A stretch of DNA of 64,000 nucleotides from Halobellus salinus (GTDB lineage: Archaea; Halobacteriota; Halobacteria; Halobacteriales; Haloferacaceae): NCBI RefSeq assembly GCF_014646875.1, contig NZ_BMOC01000017.1:1-64000 (forward strand), given 5' to 3'. This document shows, in pieces, positions 43,659 to 51,713 of the stretch. A program made the translations under genes and the position numbers. Every line of letters starts with the position of its first letter. Positions within the stretch are counted from its first letter, which is position 1. A model generated the notes under the pieces. The model was not told the DNA's origin and made no database searches. It saw only the letters and a list, made by a program, of their open reading frames with translations.

Positions 43659-43679
43659 AGCTCCGTCGCACCCCGTCGA

Positions 43680-44804
43680 CTACCTGGTGACCGCGTCGTA
43701 CGCGTCGCTCATCACATCGAGCGCGGCTTCCAGCGACTCCTCGTCGGTCGCATAGGAGAGCCGCGCCTTCCCTCGGCCGGCGTCACCGAACGCCTCGCCG
43801 GGGACGACCACGACCCCGCGGTCCAGACACGCGCCGACGAAGCCGTCGGGCACCTCCGGCATACAGTAGAACGCGCCGCCGGGTGTCGGCACGTCCAGTC
43901 CGATGTTCCGAAGCCCCTCGACGACGAGGTCGCGCCGGCGACGGAACGAGTCGGTCATCTCGCTCACGAGGTCCTGTGGTCCGGTGAGTGCCGCCTCCGC
44001 GGCGAACTGCGATGGCGCGGCCGCACACGCCTGGGCGTACTGGTGGACGCGGAGCATCCGCTCGACCCGTTCGGGGCCGCCCGTGACCCACCCCAGGCGC
44101 CAGCCGGTCATCGAGTAGAGCTTCGATGCGGAGTTGACGACCACGACGTTGTCGCGGTCGGCGAACTCGAGCGGGGATCGGAACTCGCCGTCGAAGACGG
44201 TGTACTCGTAGACCTCGTCGGAGACGCAGAGGACGTCGTGGTCGTCGGCGATTCGGGCGAACTCCCGGACGTCCTCGGGCGGCGACACCGCGCCGGTGGG
44301 GTTCCCGGGGCTGTTCACCACGAACGCCACGGTGTCGTCGGTGATCGCGGCCTCAACCGCGTCGGGGTCGAGCGTGAGGTCGTCGCGGAGCGGGACCGGA
44401 ACCGGCGTCCCGCCCGCCAACCGAGTCAGGGCGTCGTAGGAGACGAACCCCGGATCCGGGATCAACACCTCGTCGCCGGGGTCGAGGTGAGCTTCCATCA
44501 CGACGTGGAGCGCCTCCGACCCGCCGGCGGTGGCGATCACGTTCGCGGGGTCGACGTCGACCCCCTGATCCCGGGCGTGTTTGTCAGCGATGGCCTTCCG
44601 GAGCGACGCCATCCCCTTGTTCTCGGTGTAGCCGTCGGCGAGACCCTCCCTGATCGCCTCCGCCGCGGCCTCCCGGGCGTGGGCCGGGGCCGCGAAGTCG
44701 GGCTGGCCGAGTCCGAGGTTGATGGCGTCGTCGCCGGCGGCCTCGAACACTTCGCGGATCCCGCTGATCGACACGGATTCGACGCGGTCGGAGAACTCCG
44801 TCAT
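43680..44804 (-). CDS. PLP-dependent aminotransferase (aspartate aminotransferase family)
   Basis: This 374-residue class I/II aminotransferase has INLGLGQPDFAAPAHARE near the N-terminus, NSPGNPTGAVSPPEDV for PLP contacts, VCVSDEVYEYTVFDG and the PLP lysine in VVNSASKLYSMTGWRLGWVTGG. The likely substrates are aspartate or aromatic amino acids with 2-oxoglutarate. The ATG at 44804 starts at the conserved helix; the longer frame overlaps the repeat-flanking region and lacks similarity. Confidence 0.9.
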   Translation of the reverse strand: MTEFSDRVESVSISGIREVFEAAGDDAINLGLGQPDFAAPAHAREAAAEAIREGLADGYTENKGMASLRKAIADKHARDQGVDVDPANVIATAGGSEALHVVMEAHLDPGDEVLIPDPGFVSYDALTRLAGGTPVPVPLRDDLTLDPDAVEAAITDDTVAFVVNSPGNPTGAVSPPEDVREFARIADDHDVLCVSDEVYEYTVFDGEFRSPLEFADRDNVVVVNSASKLYSMTGWRLGWVTGGPERVERMLRVHQYAQACAAAPSQFAAEAALTGPQDLVSEMTDSFRRRRDLVVEGLRNIGLDVPTPGGAFYCMPEVPDGFVGACLDRGVVVVPGEAFGDAGRGKARLSYATDEESLEAALDVMSDAYDAVTR

Positions 44805-44867
44805 GTCTGCGAGGGAGAGTGCCACCGAGTTAGGTCTTGCTTCCGAAACCGCGGGCCACAACAGCGA

Positions 44868-45007
44868 CTCACTCGCGGACTTCGCGCAACCGATCGACGT
44901 GGCTCACTCGCGGACTTCGCGCAACCGATCGACGTGGCTCACTCGCGGACTTCGTGCAACCGATCGACGTGGCTCACTCGCGGACTTCGCGCAACCGATC
45001 GACGTGG
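44868..45007 (-). repeat. 35-bp tandem repeat, 4 units, copied from the 3' end of a gene
   Basis: Four 35-bp copies (44868-44902, 44903-44937, 44938-44972, 44973-45007) differ by one base only. The unit ctcactcgcggacttcgcgc plus 15 further bases corresponds, on the reverse strand, to the last 11 codons and stop of the small gene ending at 44974 (HVDRLREVRE then TGA). The first copy is the gene's own end and the other three lie behind it as non-coding duplicates, each carrying a stop codon. Confidence 0.95.
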
Positions 45008-45159
45008 CTCATCACGACCGCCAGGGTCGCGTCGGCGTCGGTGTACCCGCGGTCGTAGTCGTCGTGCGCGGCGTCGATGTCGTCGATGACGCCGGCAACG
45101 ACGTCTTCGGTCGGTTTCGATCCGTTCTCGGCGTCGAGCGTGTCGGCAGCGTCAGTCAC
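44974..45159 (-). CDS. Small acidic protein of unknown family
   Basis: From the GTG at 45159 the frame encodes 61 residues (MTDAADTLDAENGSKPTEDV and so on, ending MSHVDRLREVRE). It is acidic, helical and codon-biased as a haloarchaeal gene. tcttttcacc-like AT bases about 25 bp upstream (45183-45190) could be the TATA box. The divergent helicase gene starts 104 bp away. I do not recognise the family. Its 3' end is the source of the 35-bp tandem repeat. Confidence 0.6.
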   Translation of the reverse strand: MTDAADTLDAENGSKPTEDVVAGVIDDIDAAHDDYDRGYTDADATLAVVMSHVDRLREVRE

Positions 45160-45232
45160 ACGTCGAACGTCCGCGGCGACGGTGAAAAGTCCGCCGCCAC
45201 ACCGCCGGGGAGCGTCTCCCCGCGGCCGACAG

Positions 45233-45240
45233 TATATATA
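45233..45240 (+). promoter_or_regulatory. TATA box of the XPB helicase gene
   Basis: TATATATA lies 23-30 bp before the GTG at 45263, giving a leaderless transcript. This is the strongest TATA match in the window and fixes the start, since in-frame upstream codons would be untranscribed. Confidence 0.7.
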
Positions 45241-45262
45241 CGAAGCCGACCCAGAATTGACC

Positions 45263-46618
45263 GTGCTCACGCTTCGGTACGACGACGGCACCATCCGGCT
45301 CGACGGGGTCGACGATGCCGACGTGGCCGTCGAGTCGCTGCCCGGGGTGGCGTGGGACGACCGGGGGCTCGTCGCGCGCACGTCAGCGTACCGGTACGCT
45401 GACCTCCGCGACACCCTCGGCGAGCGCGGCGTCGCGTTCGAGGACGAGGTTGCGACCTCAGTCAGCGAACGGCTGTCGGTGTCACACGCCTACGACCTCC
45501 GGCCCTACCAGGCGGAGGCGGTGGCGGCGTGGCGCGAGGCGGGCGAGCGCGGTGTGATCGAACTCCCGACAGGTGCCGGCAAGACCGTGGTCGCGGTCGA
45601 CGCTATCGCCGCGCTGGGGGTCCCGACGCTCGTGGTCGTGCCCACGATCGACCTGCTCGACCAGTGGCGTCGGGAACTCGAAACCGAATTCGACGCGGAA
45701 GTGGGGCAGTTCGGCGGCGGCGAGCAGACGGGGGCGCCGATCACGGTCTCGACGTACGATTCGGCGTACCTCCGCGCGGAGGACGTCGGCGGTGACTTCG
45801 GGTTCGTGGTCTTCGACGAGGTTCACCACCTCGGCGGGGAGGGGTACCGCGACGCCGCCCGGTTGCTTTCGGCCCCCGCCAGACTGGGGCTGACGGCGAC
45901 GTTTGAGCGGCCCGACGGCGCCCACGAGGTGGTCGCCGACCTGGTCGGGCCGAAAGTCTACGAGGCGAGCGTCGACGACCTCGCGGGTGAACACCTCGCC
46001 GACTACGAGATCCGGCGGATTGAGGTCGCGCTCGGACCCGACGAGCGGGCGGCGTACGAGGACGCCCAGGGAACGTTCGTCGACTACCTGAAGCGGTCGA
46101 ACCTCTCGCTGCGCAGCGGGTCGGACTACCGGAAGTTGGTGATGCGGTCGGGAAACGACCCGGCGGCGCGGGAGGCGCTGCTGGCGAAACAGCGCGCGCG
46201 GCGGATCATGATGAACGCCGACGCGAAAGTAGCGCGGTTGGGGCGACTGCTCGACCGCCACCGCGAGGACCGCGTGATCGTGTTCACCGCCCACACCGAC
46301 CTCGTCTACCGGCTCTCCGAGCGGTTCCTCCTGCCGGCGATCACCAGCGAGACCGGAGCGGCCGAGCGCCGGGAGATCTTGGAGCGCTTCCGCGAGGGCA
46401 CCTACACCCGAGTCGTGACCGCGAACGTCCTCGACGAGGGCGTCGACGTCCCCGACGCCAACGTCGCGGTTGTACTCGCGGGGTCGGGGTCGGAGCGGGA
46501 GTTCACCCAGCGCCTCGGCCGCATCCTCCGGCCGAACGCGGACGGCGGGCGCGCACTGCTCTACGAGGTGGTGAGCCGGGAAACCGCCGAGGAGCGGGTC
46601 GCCGACAGGCGTCGGTGA
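45263..46618 (+). CDS. xpb: XPB/Rad25-type DNA helicase
   Basis: This 451-residue superfamily 2 helicase unwinds DNA with 3'-5' polarity in archaeal nucleotide excision repair. An N-terminal damage-recognition-like domain (residues 1-75) precedes the motor. Motif I is VIELPTGAGKTVVAV (about residue 100), motif II FDEVHHLGGEG with DEVH, motif III GLTATFERPDG, motif V VLDEGVDVPDANV and motif VI EFTQRLGRILRP. Its nuclease partner Bax1 lies 543 bp downstream in the same direction, with a lipoprotein gene inserted in opposite orientation between them. Confidence 0.93.
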   Translation: MLTLRYDDGTIRLDGVDDADVAVESLPGVAWDDRGLVARTSAYRYADLRDTLGERGVAFEDEVATSVSERLSVSHAYDLRPYQAEAVAAWREAGERGVIELPTGAGKTVVAVDAIAALGVPTLVVVPTIDLLDQWRRELETEFDAEVGQFGGGEQTGAPITVSTYDSAYLRAEDVGGDFGFVVFDEVHHLGGEGYRDAARLLSAPARLGLTATFERPDGAHEVVADLVGPKVYEASVDDLAGEHLADYEIRRIEVALGPDERAAYEDAQGTFVDYLKRSNLSLRSGSDYRKLVMRSGNDPAAREALLAKQRARRIMMNADAKVARLGRLLDRHREDRVIVFTAHTDLVYRLSERFLLPAITSETGAAERREILERFREGTYTRVVTANVLDEGVDVPDANVAVVLAGSGSEREFTQRLGRILRPNADGGRALLYEVVSRETAEERVADRRR

Positions 46619-46645
46619 CACCGGGTCCGGGTCCCGAGACGGACG

Positions 46646-47047
46646 TCACTCGACGGAGACGCTGATTCCCCCGCCGGCGGCGAACCGGTCGTACGTGATC
46701 CCGAAGGTGACTGCCCACTCTGTCTTCGCGTCGCTATCGACCGTGACGGCCGTCTCCCGCACGAACTCCTCGCCCTCCACGTCGACCGCGACCCGGACAC
46801 TCCCGGTTCGTTGAATTTCCCCGCGGTTCTCGACGGTCCCGAACACCCGGAGCGCGCCGTCGTCGTCGGCCTCGAAATCGAAGGTCTCGACCGCGAGGTC
46901 CGGCCGATCCGGCGTCTCCCGTGGCTGGTCGGCTGGCGGGTCGGGAGGGTTCCGTGGCCCCGTCGCTCGCGGAAGCCGGCCGACGCACCCGCCGAGCGCC
47001 GCCGCCAGACAACTCAGACAGCCGCGGATCGCGGATCGTCGCCGCAT
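46646..47047 (-). CDS. Putative lipoprotein with FxLYD-like domain
   Basis: This 133-residue protein starts MRRRSAIRGCLSCLAAALGG with C21 after an LGG lipobox, then a Pro-rich linker. The domain LAVETFDFEADDDGALRVFGTVENRGEIQRTGSVRVAVDVEGEEFVRETAVTV has the beta-sandwich FxLYD pattern seen in secreted haloarchaeal proteins. It should be anchored on the outer face of the membrane. It sits between xpb and bax1 on the opposite strand; no link to DNA repair is implied. Confidence 0.75.
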   Translation of the reverse strand: MRRRSAIRGCLSCLAAALGGCVGRLPRATGPRNPPDPPADQPRETPDRPDLAVETFDFEADDDGALRVFGTVENRGEIQRTGSVRVAVDVEGEEFVRETAVTVDSDAKTEWAVTFGITYDRFAAGGGISVSVE

Positions 47048-47161
47048 CGTCCGACCAACCGCCGGCGGCGGGTATCGGCTTTTCGGTGCCGGTCCGGGCG
47101 CCCCCGCAGCGAGCCGGCCGCGTCCCCGGTACTCTTGAGCAGGCGGGTCGTACCTCCGGCC

Positions 47162-48724
47162 GTGCTCCGGAAAGACCTCCTGCGCGTCTCCCGGGCGGGC
47201 GGCGGCTACCACCCGCAGTTCGCCGACCGGAGCCACCGCCCGGTCGCAGCCCGGACCATCGGCGTCTTCCAGGGTCACGTTGAGGAGCCCCGGGGTCGCC
47301 TCGACAACGCGCTCGACGGTCTCGAAGCCGACGCCGAGGATTTCAAGCTGGTCCGGGGGTTCGCCGCGCTGCTGGAGCGGGATGCCACCTTCGAGGCTCG
47401 GGCACCGCTGCCGCCGGTGCGCGTCCGGCGGAGCGTTTTCGAGGCCGCGGAGTCGGTCGGCGGCGTCGTCGACGACGGGGGCCGATCGGCGGCGCTCACG
47501 GCGGCGGCAGAGCGGTTGGGTGCCGATGTCGACGCCGTCGAGGCGTCGCTGTACGCCGACCGCGACGTCAACGAGGTGCTCTCGGCGTTCGACTCGCGGT
47601 GGGATCCCGACGGGTTGATAGAGCAGTACAACCTCTCGCTCGCCCAGACCGCGCTGTTCGACGCGACCGAGGTCCGGATCCGAAGCTCCGACCCCAAACG
47701 CCTGGTGTCTGCGGTCAAGCGGCTCGGACTCCTCTACGAGATTCGGCGACACGGCGACGACGACCACGAGCGGGAACTCGTCGTCACTGGCCCTGACGCG
47801 CTCTTTCGACGCACGCGACGCTACGGCACCGCCTTCGCCAGGCTGCTCCGGAGCGTCGCGGCGGCCGCCGAGTGGTCGCTCGAAGCGACGGTCGACGACC
47901 GCGGGACCGACCGCGAACTCCGCCTCGGCCCCGACGATGTGTCGGTGCCGGGCGTCGATCCGATCGTCGAACCGACCTACGACAGCGGGGTCGAGGCCGA
48001 CTTCGCCCGCCGTTTTTCGAGTCTGGACCTCGACTGGGACCTCTCACGGGAGCCGGAGCCGCTGGCGGCGGGCGCCCGCGCGATGATCCCGGACTTCGCG
48101 TTCGACTACCGGCCGGGCGGCCGCGGAGCCGGGGCGGGCGGCGAAGGGTCGGCCGATACGCCTTCTCTTCGGGTCTTCTTCGAGGTGATGGGGTTCTGGA
48201 CGCCGGGGTACGTCGAAAAGAAACTCGACCAGTTCGGGAGCGTCGACGACGACGTCGAACTCCTGGTCGCGGTCGACGAGTCGTTGGGGGTGGGCGAGGA
48301 GATCGAAGCGCTCGACCATCGGGTGGTCACGTACACCCGACGAGTCCGTGTGAAAGACGTCGTGGACGCACTCCGGGAGTACGAGGCCGAGCTGGTGGCG
48401 GCGGCCGCGGCGTCGCTACCGGCCGAACTCGTCCCCGACGCCGACGTGATCGGGCTGGATGCGGTGGCTGCCGACCGTGGCGTGAGCGTCGACGCCCTCG
48501 ATTCCGTGGCGTTTCCCGACCACGAGCAGGTCGGGCGGACGCTGGTCCGTCCCGCTGTGCTCGACGCCGTCGACGCCGAACTGGAGGTCGGGCTGTCGCT
48601 GTCGGACGCAGAGTCGGTCCTCGACGAGTACGGCATCGACGACGCCTCCGCGACGCTGTCGCGGCTGGGCTACCGGGTCGAGTGGGTGGGACTCGGCGGC
48701 GGGACGCTCCACGAAAGGGAGTAG
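47162..48724 (+). CDS. bax1: Bax1 nuclease (DUF790), XPB partner
   Basis: This 520-residue protein of the DUF790 family is known in archaea as Bax1, which binds XPB and cuts beside repair bubbles. The start MLRKDLLRVSRAGGGYHPQF is typical. The C-terminal nuclease core has the acidic residues in ARAMIPDFAFDYRP and LRVFFEVMGFWTPGYVEKKL, a PD-(D/E)xK-like layout. The GTG at 47162 gives the family N-terminus. The last codons (GTLHERE) and stop are the first copy of a 29-bp tandem repeat. Confidence 0.9.
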   Translation: MLRKDLLRVSRAGGGYHPQFADRSHRPVAARTIGVFQGHVEEPRGRLDNALDGLEADAEDFKLVRGFAALLERDATFEARAPLPPVRVRRSVFEAAESVGGVVDDGGRSAALTAAAERLGADVDAVEASLYADRDVNEVLSAFDSRWDPDGLIEQYNLSLAQTALFDATEVRIRSSDPKRLVSAVKRLGLLYEIRRHGDDDHERELVVTGPDALFRRTRRYGTAFARLLRSVAAAAEWSLEATVDDRGTDRELRLGPDDVSVPGVDPIVEPTYDSGVEADFARRFSSLDLDWDLSREPEPLAAGARAMIPDFAFDYRPGGRGAGAGGEGSADTPSLRVFFEVMGFWTPGYVEKKLDQFGSVDDDVELLVAVDESLGVGEEIEALDHRVVTYTRRVRVKDVVDALREYEAELVAAAAASLPAELVPDADVIGLDAVAADRGVSVDALDSVAFPDHEQVGRTLVRPAVLDAVDAELEVGLSLSDAESVLDEYGIDDASATLSRLGYRVEWVGLGGGTLHERE

Positions 48725-48845
48725 GAAACGGGACTCTCCACGAGAGGGAGTAGGAAACGGGACGCTCCACGAGAGGGAGTAGGAAACGGGACGCTCCACG
48801 AGAGGGAGTAGGAAACGGGACGCTCCACGAAAGGGAGTAGGAAAC
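48701..48845 (+). repeat. 29-bp tandem repeat, 5 units, copied from the 3' end of bax1
   Basis: Units at 48701-48729, 48730-48758, 48759-48787, 48788-48816 and 48817-48845 share gggacgctccacgaaaggga followed by gtaggaaac with one or two changes. The first copy is the coding end of bax1, with its TAG stop. The four others follow as non-coding duplicates, and a partial sixth (gagacgctacgag) runs towards the next gene, whose stop lies only 7 bp after the array. Confidence 0.95.
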
Positions 48846-48851
48846 GAGACG

Positions 48852-49439
48852 CTACGAGCGGAGGTCCTCACGCCGCCCCTTCGGAACGGTCGAACGGAGT
48901 TCGCCGTGGAGGTAGAGGCCGACGCCGATCGGTTCCACGCCGCCCGCGATGTCGTGCGCCGCGATCACGTACCCCCAGTCGCCGTCCCACCGCGGGAGGT
49001 CCTGGTCGTCACCGCGGGCGAACCGGGCGGCTTCCTCACCGTCGAGGGTGACGACGTTCCGGGTCGCCTCGGGGCCGAACCGCTGGACCGCGTTGGTCGA
49101 GGGTTTCCAGTGCTCCTGGCGGGTCCGGAGGATCCGCAGCCCAAGCCCCTCGGCGTCGACTGGGGAGACGACGTCGCCCGCGAACGCCCAGAGTTTGCCG
49201 TTCCCGCGCTCCCAGAAGGTGTGGCTCTCCCACGTGCTCGGCGGGATCCCGTACCGGTCGTCCCACCACTCGATCACCTCGTTCCGAGTGGGTCGGCCGG
49301 GAACCACCCGGTCGCCGGCCGTCGCGGGGAGGCGGTCGAACCGGTGGCTGTCGTTCTCGGGTGGGTCGGCGTCCGACGCTGCCGCGGACCCGGCGTCGGG
49401 GTCGGTCCCGTCGCTGGAGTCGGTCCCATCGTCGCTCAC
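48852..49439 (-). CDS. DUF7122-like protein, partner of RNA methylase
   Basis: This 195-residue protein has an acidic Ser/Asp linker (residues 1-40). The folded part FDRLPATAGDRVVPGRPTRNEVIEWWDDRYGIPPSTWESHTFWERGNGKLWAFAG includes DAEGLGLRILRTRQEHWKPSTNAVQRFGPEATRNVVTL, which resembles the PUA-like domains that accompany RNA-modifying enzymes. Its GTG overlaps the stop of the NSUN-type methylase gene by 4 bp. It probably supplies RNA binding for that enzyme (inference). The DUF number is from memory. Confidence 0.78.
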   Translation of the reverse strand: MSDDGTDSSDGTDPDAGSAAASDADPPENDSHRFDRLPATAGDRVVPGRPTRNEVIEWWDDRYGIPPSTWESHTFWERGNGKLWAFAGDVVSPVDAEGLGLRILRTRQEHWKPSTNAVQRFGPEATRNVVTLDGEEAARFARGDDQDLPRWDGDWGYVIAAHDIAGGVEPIGVGLYLHGELRSTVPKGRREDLRS

Positions 49440-50371
49440 GCCGTCACCTCCAGTTTCGCACAGAAGAACCCGCCGGTGTCGTTGCGATGGGGGTACACGC
49501 GGTGGGCGAGTTCGAGCGAGGAGTCGTAGGTCTCGCTCTGCCACTCGGTGATTCCGGGGTCGGTGTCGAATCCCTCGGGCGGCTCCCACTCTCGGAGTTC
49601 GCAGTCACCGCCGAGGACGTGATCCACCACCGCCTCGTTCTCCTCGGGCGCGAACGTGCAGGTGGCGTAAACCACGGTGCCACCGGGCCGGGTGGCGTCG
49701 ACCGCGCGGCGGAGAATCCCCTTCTGGACGCCCGCGACGCCCTCGACGTGGCTCAGCGACCACTCCTCGAAGGCGTCGGGGTTCTTCCGGATCGTCCCCT
49801 CGCACGAACACGGCGCGTCGACCAGTGCGCGATCGAACTCCTCGATCCGCCTTTCGTCCCGGGTCCGGTCCCCGAACGGCTTGAGCGAGAAGTTCCGCGC
49901 GTCCTGGTTGGTGACCGCGAGGTTGGTGACGCCGAGGCGTTCGGCGTTGTGCCGGAGCGCCGACAGCCGCCCGAGGTTGTTGTCGTTGCCGATCACGACC
50001 CCCTCGTCGTCCATCAGCGCCGCGATCTGGGTGGCTTTACTCCCCGGCGCGGCGCAGGCGTCCCACACGACCTCCCCCGGCTGGGGGTCGAGCGCGAGCG
50101 CGGGCAGCGTCGACACCTCCTCCTGGCCGTGGAGCCACCCGTGGAAGTACGGCCACGACGTGCCCGGGCCGCGCTCGTCGAGTTTCAGGACGCCCGGGTG
50201 CCAGTCGGTCGGCTCGTAGCCGACGCCCTCGGCGTCGAGCGCCTCGCGAGCGCGCTTGACGGATGTCTTCAGGGTGTTGACGCGGACGACCGAGGGAAGC
50301 GGCCGGCCGCACGCCGCTCGGAACGCGTCGGGGTCCTCAACCAGCGACGCGTACCGCTGGGGTGGCTGCAT
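49436..50371 (-). CDS. NOL1/NOP2/sun-family RNA m5C methyltransferase
   Basis: This 311-residue SAM-dependent RNA (cytosine-5) methyltransferase binds SAM at VVWDACAAPGSKATQIAALMDD. The two catalytic cysteines lie in ALVDAPCSCEGTIRKN (motif IV) and VVYATCTFAPEENEAVV (motif VI). The N-terminal PSVVRVNTLKTS is the usual start of the Rossmann-adjacent region. tRNA is the probable substrate. The ATG at 50371 starts before the conserved region. Its partner gene downstream overlaps by 4 bp. Confidence 0.92.
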   Translation of the reverse strand: MQPPQRYASLVEDPDAFRAACGRPLPSVVRVNTLKTSVKRAREALDAEGVGYEPTDWHPGVLKLDERGPGTSWPYFHGWLHGQEEVSTLPALALDPQPGEVVWDACAAPGSKATQIAALMDDEGVVIGNDNNLGRLSALRHNAERLGVTNLAVTNQDARNFSLKPFGDRTRDERRIEEFDRALVDAPCSCEGTIRKNPDAFEEWSLSHVEGVAGVQKGILRRAVDATRPGGTVVYATCTFAPEENEAVVDHVLGGDCELREWEPPEGFDTDPGITEWQSETYDSSLELAHRVYPHRNDTGGFFCAKLEVTA

Positions 50372-50456
50372 ACGGGCCCGAACCCGTCGCGGGCGCTTGT
50401 GGGTGTCGGTTCCGGGGCGTCCGACACCCCGCGCGAGCGACACCGGGCAGGCCGTC

Positions 50457-50759
50457 TCAGTGATCCTCGGTGAGCGCGTCTACCGGGATCGAATCCCAGC
50501 CCCGTGTCTCGTTGCCCATCTGGATATCCGGTTCGGCCTTCTCCAACGCTTCGGTAGGGGACATACCGTGTTCTTCCTCGAATTCCTCGGTGGAGTCGTC
50601 GAGGATCTGTCGGATCATCCTGATGGCCGCTGCCTCGTCGGCAGGGGATTGCGAGAGGTCGTCGATATCAGCCAAGCGGGCGATGACTCGGCCATCGACC
50701 GCGATCTCGGCGACATCACTCTCGCTGAACTCCGCTGAGTCCGGTGATTCGGACGACAT
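50457..50759 (-). CDS. Small acidic protein of unknown function
   Basis: This is a 100-residue, strongly acidic protein: MSSESPDSAEFSESDVAEIA, then VDGRVIARLADIDDLSQSPADEAAAIRMIRQILDDSTEEFEEEHGMSP. It is mostly helical and lacks membrane segments and cysteines. An AT run (aaaactatgtag on the reverse strand) about 26-35 bp before the ATG supports the start. It is divergent from the PAC2 gene. I do not recognise the family. Confidence 0.65.
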   Translation of the reverse strand: MSSESPDSAEFSESDVAEIAVDGRVIARLADIDDLSQSPADEAAAIRMIRQILDDSTEEFEEEHGMSPTEALEKAEPDIQMGNETRGWDSIPVDALTEDH

Positions 50760-50877
50760 ACTCCCGGCTTAGTACCAACGCACTACATAGTTTTGATCCC
50801 GCTTGATCAGTTGTAGGATGCCCGGCGGCTCCACAGCGTCCCGCAGGTTTACCACCACCGTTTGCGTATTCCGTGGT

Positions 50878-51615
50878 ATGACCAATATCTCCGTTCGGGA
50901 GGCCGTCGACGTAACGGAGCCGTCGCTGATCGAGGGGTTCCCCGGCGTCGGACTCGTCGGGAAGATCGCGGCCGACCACCTGGTCGAGGAGTTCGATATG
51001 ACCCATCACGCCAACGTCCACTGCGACTCGCTCCCAAAGGTCGCGGTCTACCGCGACGGCGACGCGGAGCTCCAGCCGCCGGTCCGGATCTACGCCGACG
51101 CCGACCGCGACCTGCTGGTGCTCCAGAGCGACGTGCCGGTCGGCCCCGAGGCGGCCTCGGAGCTCACGACGTGTCTCACCGGGTGGTACGACGACCGCTC
51201 GGTCCGGCCGGTCTACCTCTCGGGGATCCCGGAGGGGAAAGACGAGTCGCCGCCGGCGCTGTACGGTGTCGGTGTCGGCGCGGGGGTCGAAGCCGTCGTT
51301 GACGCCGGTATCGACGCGCCGAGCGAGGCGGGGCTCGTCTCCGGGCCGACTGGTGTCCTCCTGAGCGACGCCGTCGAGTCCGGCCGGACTGCCGTCGGTC
51401 TCGTCGTCGAGTCGGATCCGCAGTTCCCCGACCCGGAGGCCGCCCGGGTGGTGATCAAGAACGGAATCGAGCCGCTCGCGGGCGTCGATGTCCCCATCGA
51501 CCACCTCGTCGAACGGGCCGAGCAGATCCGCGACGCGAAAGAGCGGCTCGCAAAGCGGATGCAGAACGCCGGCGACGAGAGCACGCAGGCGCGGCCCATC
51601 GGCATGTACCAGTAG
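50878..51615 (+). CDS. PAC2 family protein (proteasome assembly chaperone-like)
   Basis: This 245-residue PAC2-superfamily protein starts MTNISVREAVDVTEPSLIEGFPGVGLVGKIAADHLVEEF, the family motif with FPGVGLVG. The middle has VRPVYLSGIPEGKDESPPALYGVG and SGPTGVLLSDAVESGRTAVGLVVES. Archaeal members are thought to help proteasome assembly by analogy with eukaryotic PAC2. The C-terminal helical stretch DHLVERAEQIRDAKERLAKRM may be a dimerising coil. Confidence 0.88.
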   Translation: MTNISVREAVDVTEPSLIEGFPGVGLVGKIAADHLVEEFDMTHHANVHCDSLPKVAVYRDGDAELQPPVRIYADADRDLLVLQSDVPVGPEAASELTTCLTGWYDDRSVRPVYLSGIPEGKDESPPALYGVGVGAGVEAVVDAGIDAPSEAGLVSGPTGVLLSDAVESGRTAVGLVVESDPQFPDPEAARVVIKNGIEPLAGVDVPIDHLVERAEQIRDAKERLAKRMQNAGDESTQARPIGMYQ

Positions 51616-51713
51616 CCGGGTTCGATCCGTCCGGATCCGGGACCGACCCGGTCGCCGCCGACACCCACGCCCGTTTCTTCACGTTTAAGAAGCGTCCCGC
51701 CCGAGAGTCGCGT

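Noticed and set aside
44868-45007. CRISPR-like array (regular 35-bp repeats)
   Set aside because: The units are directly adjacent with no unique spacers and derive from a gene end, so it is a tandem duplication.
48701-48845. CRISPR or other repeat-spacer array
   Set aside because: The 29-bp units follow one another with no spacers, and the first copy is coding sequence of bax1.
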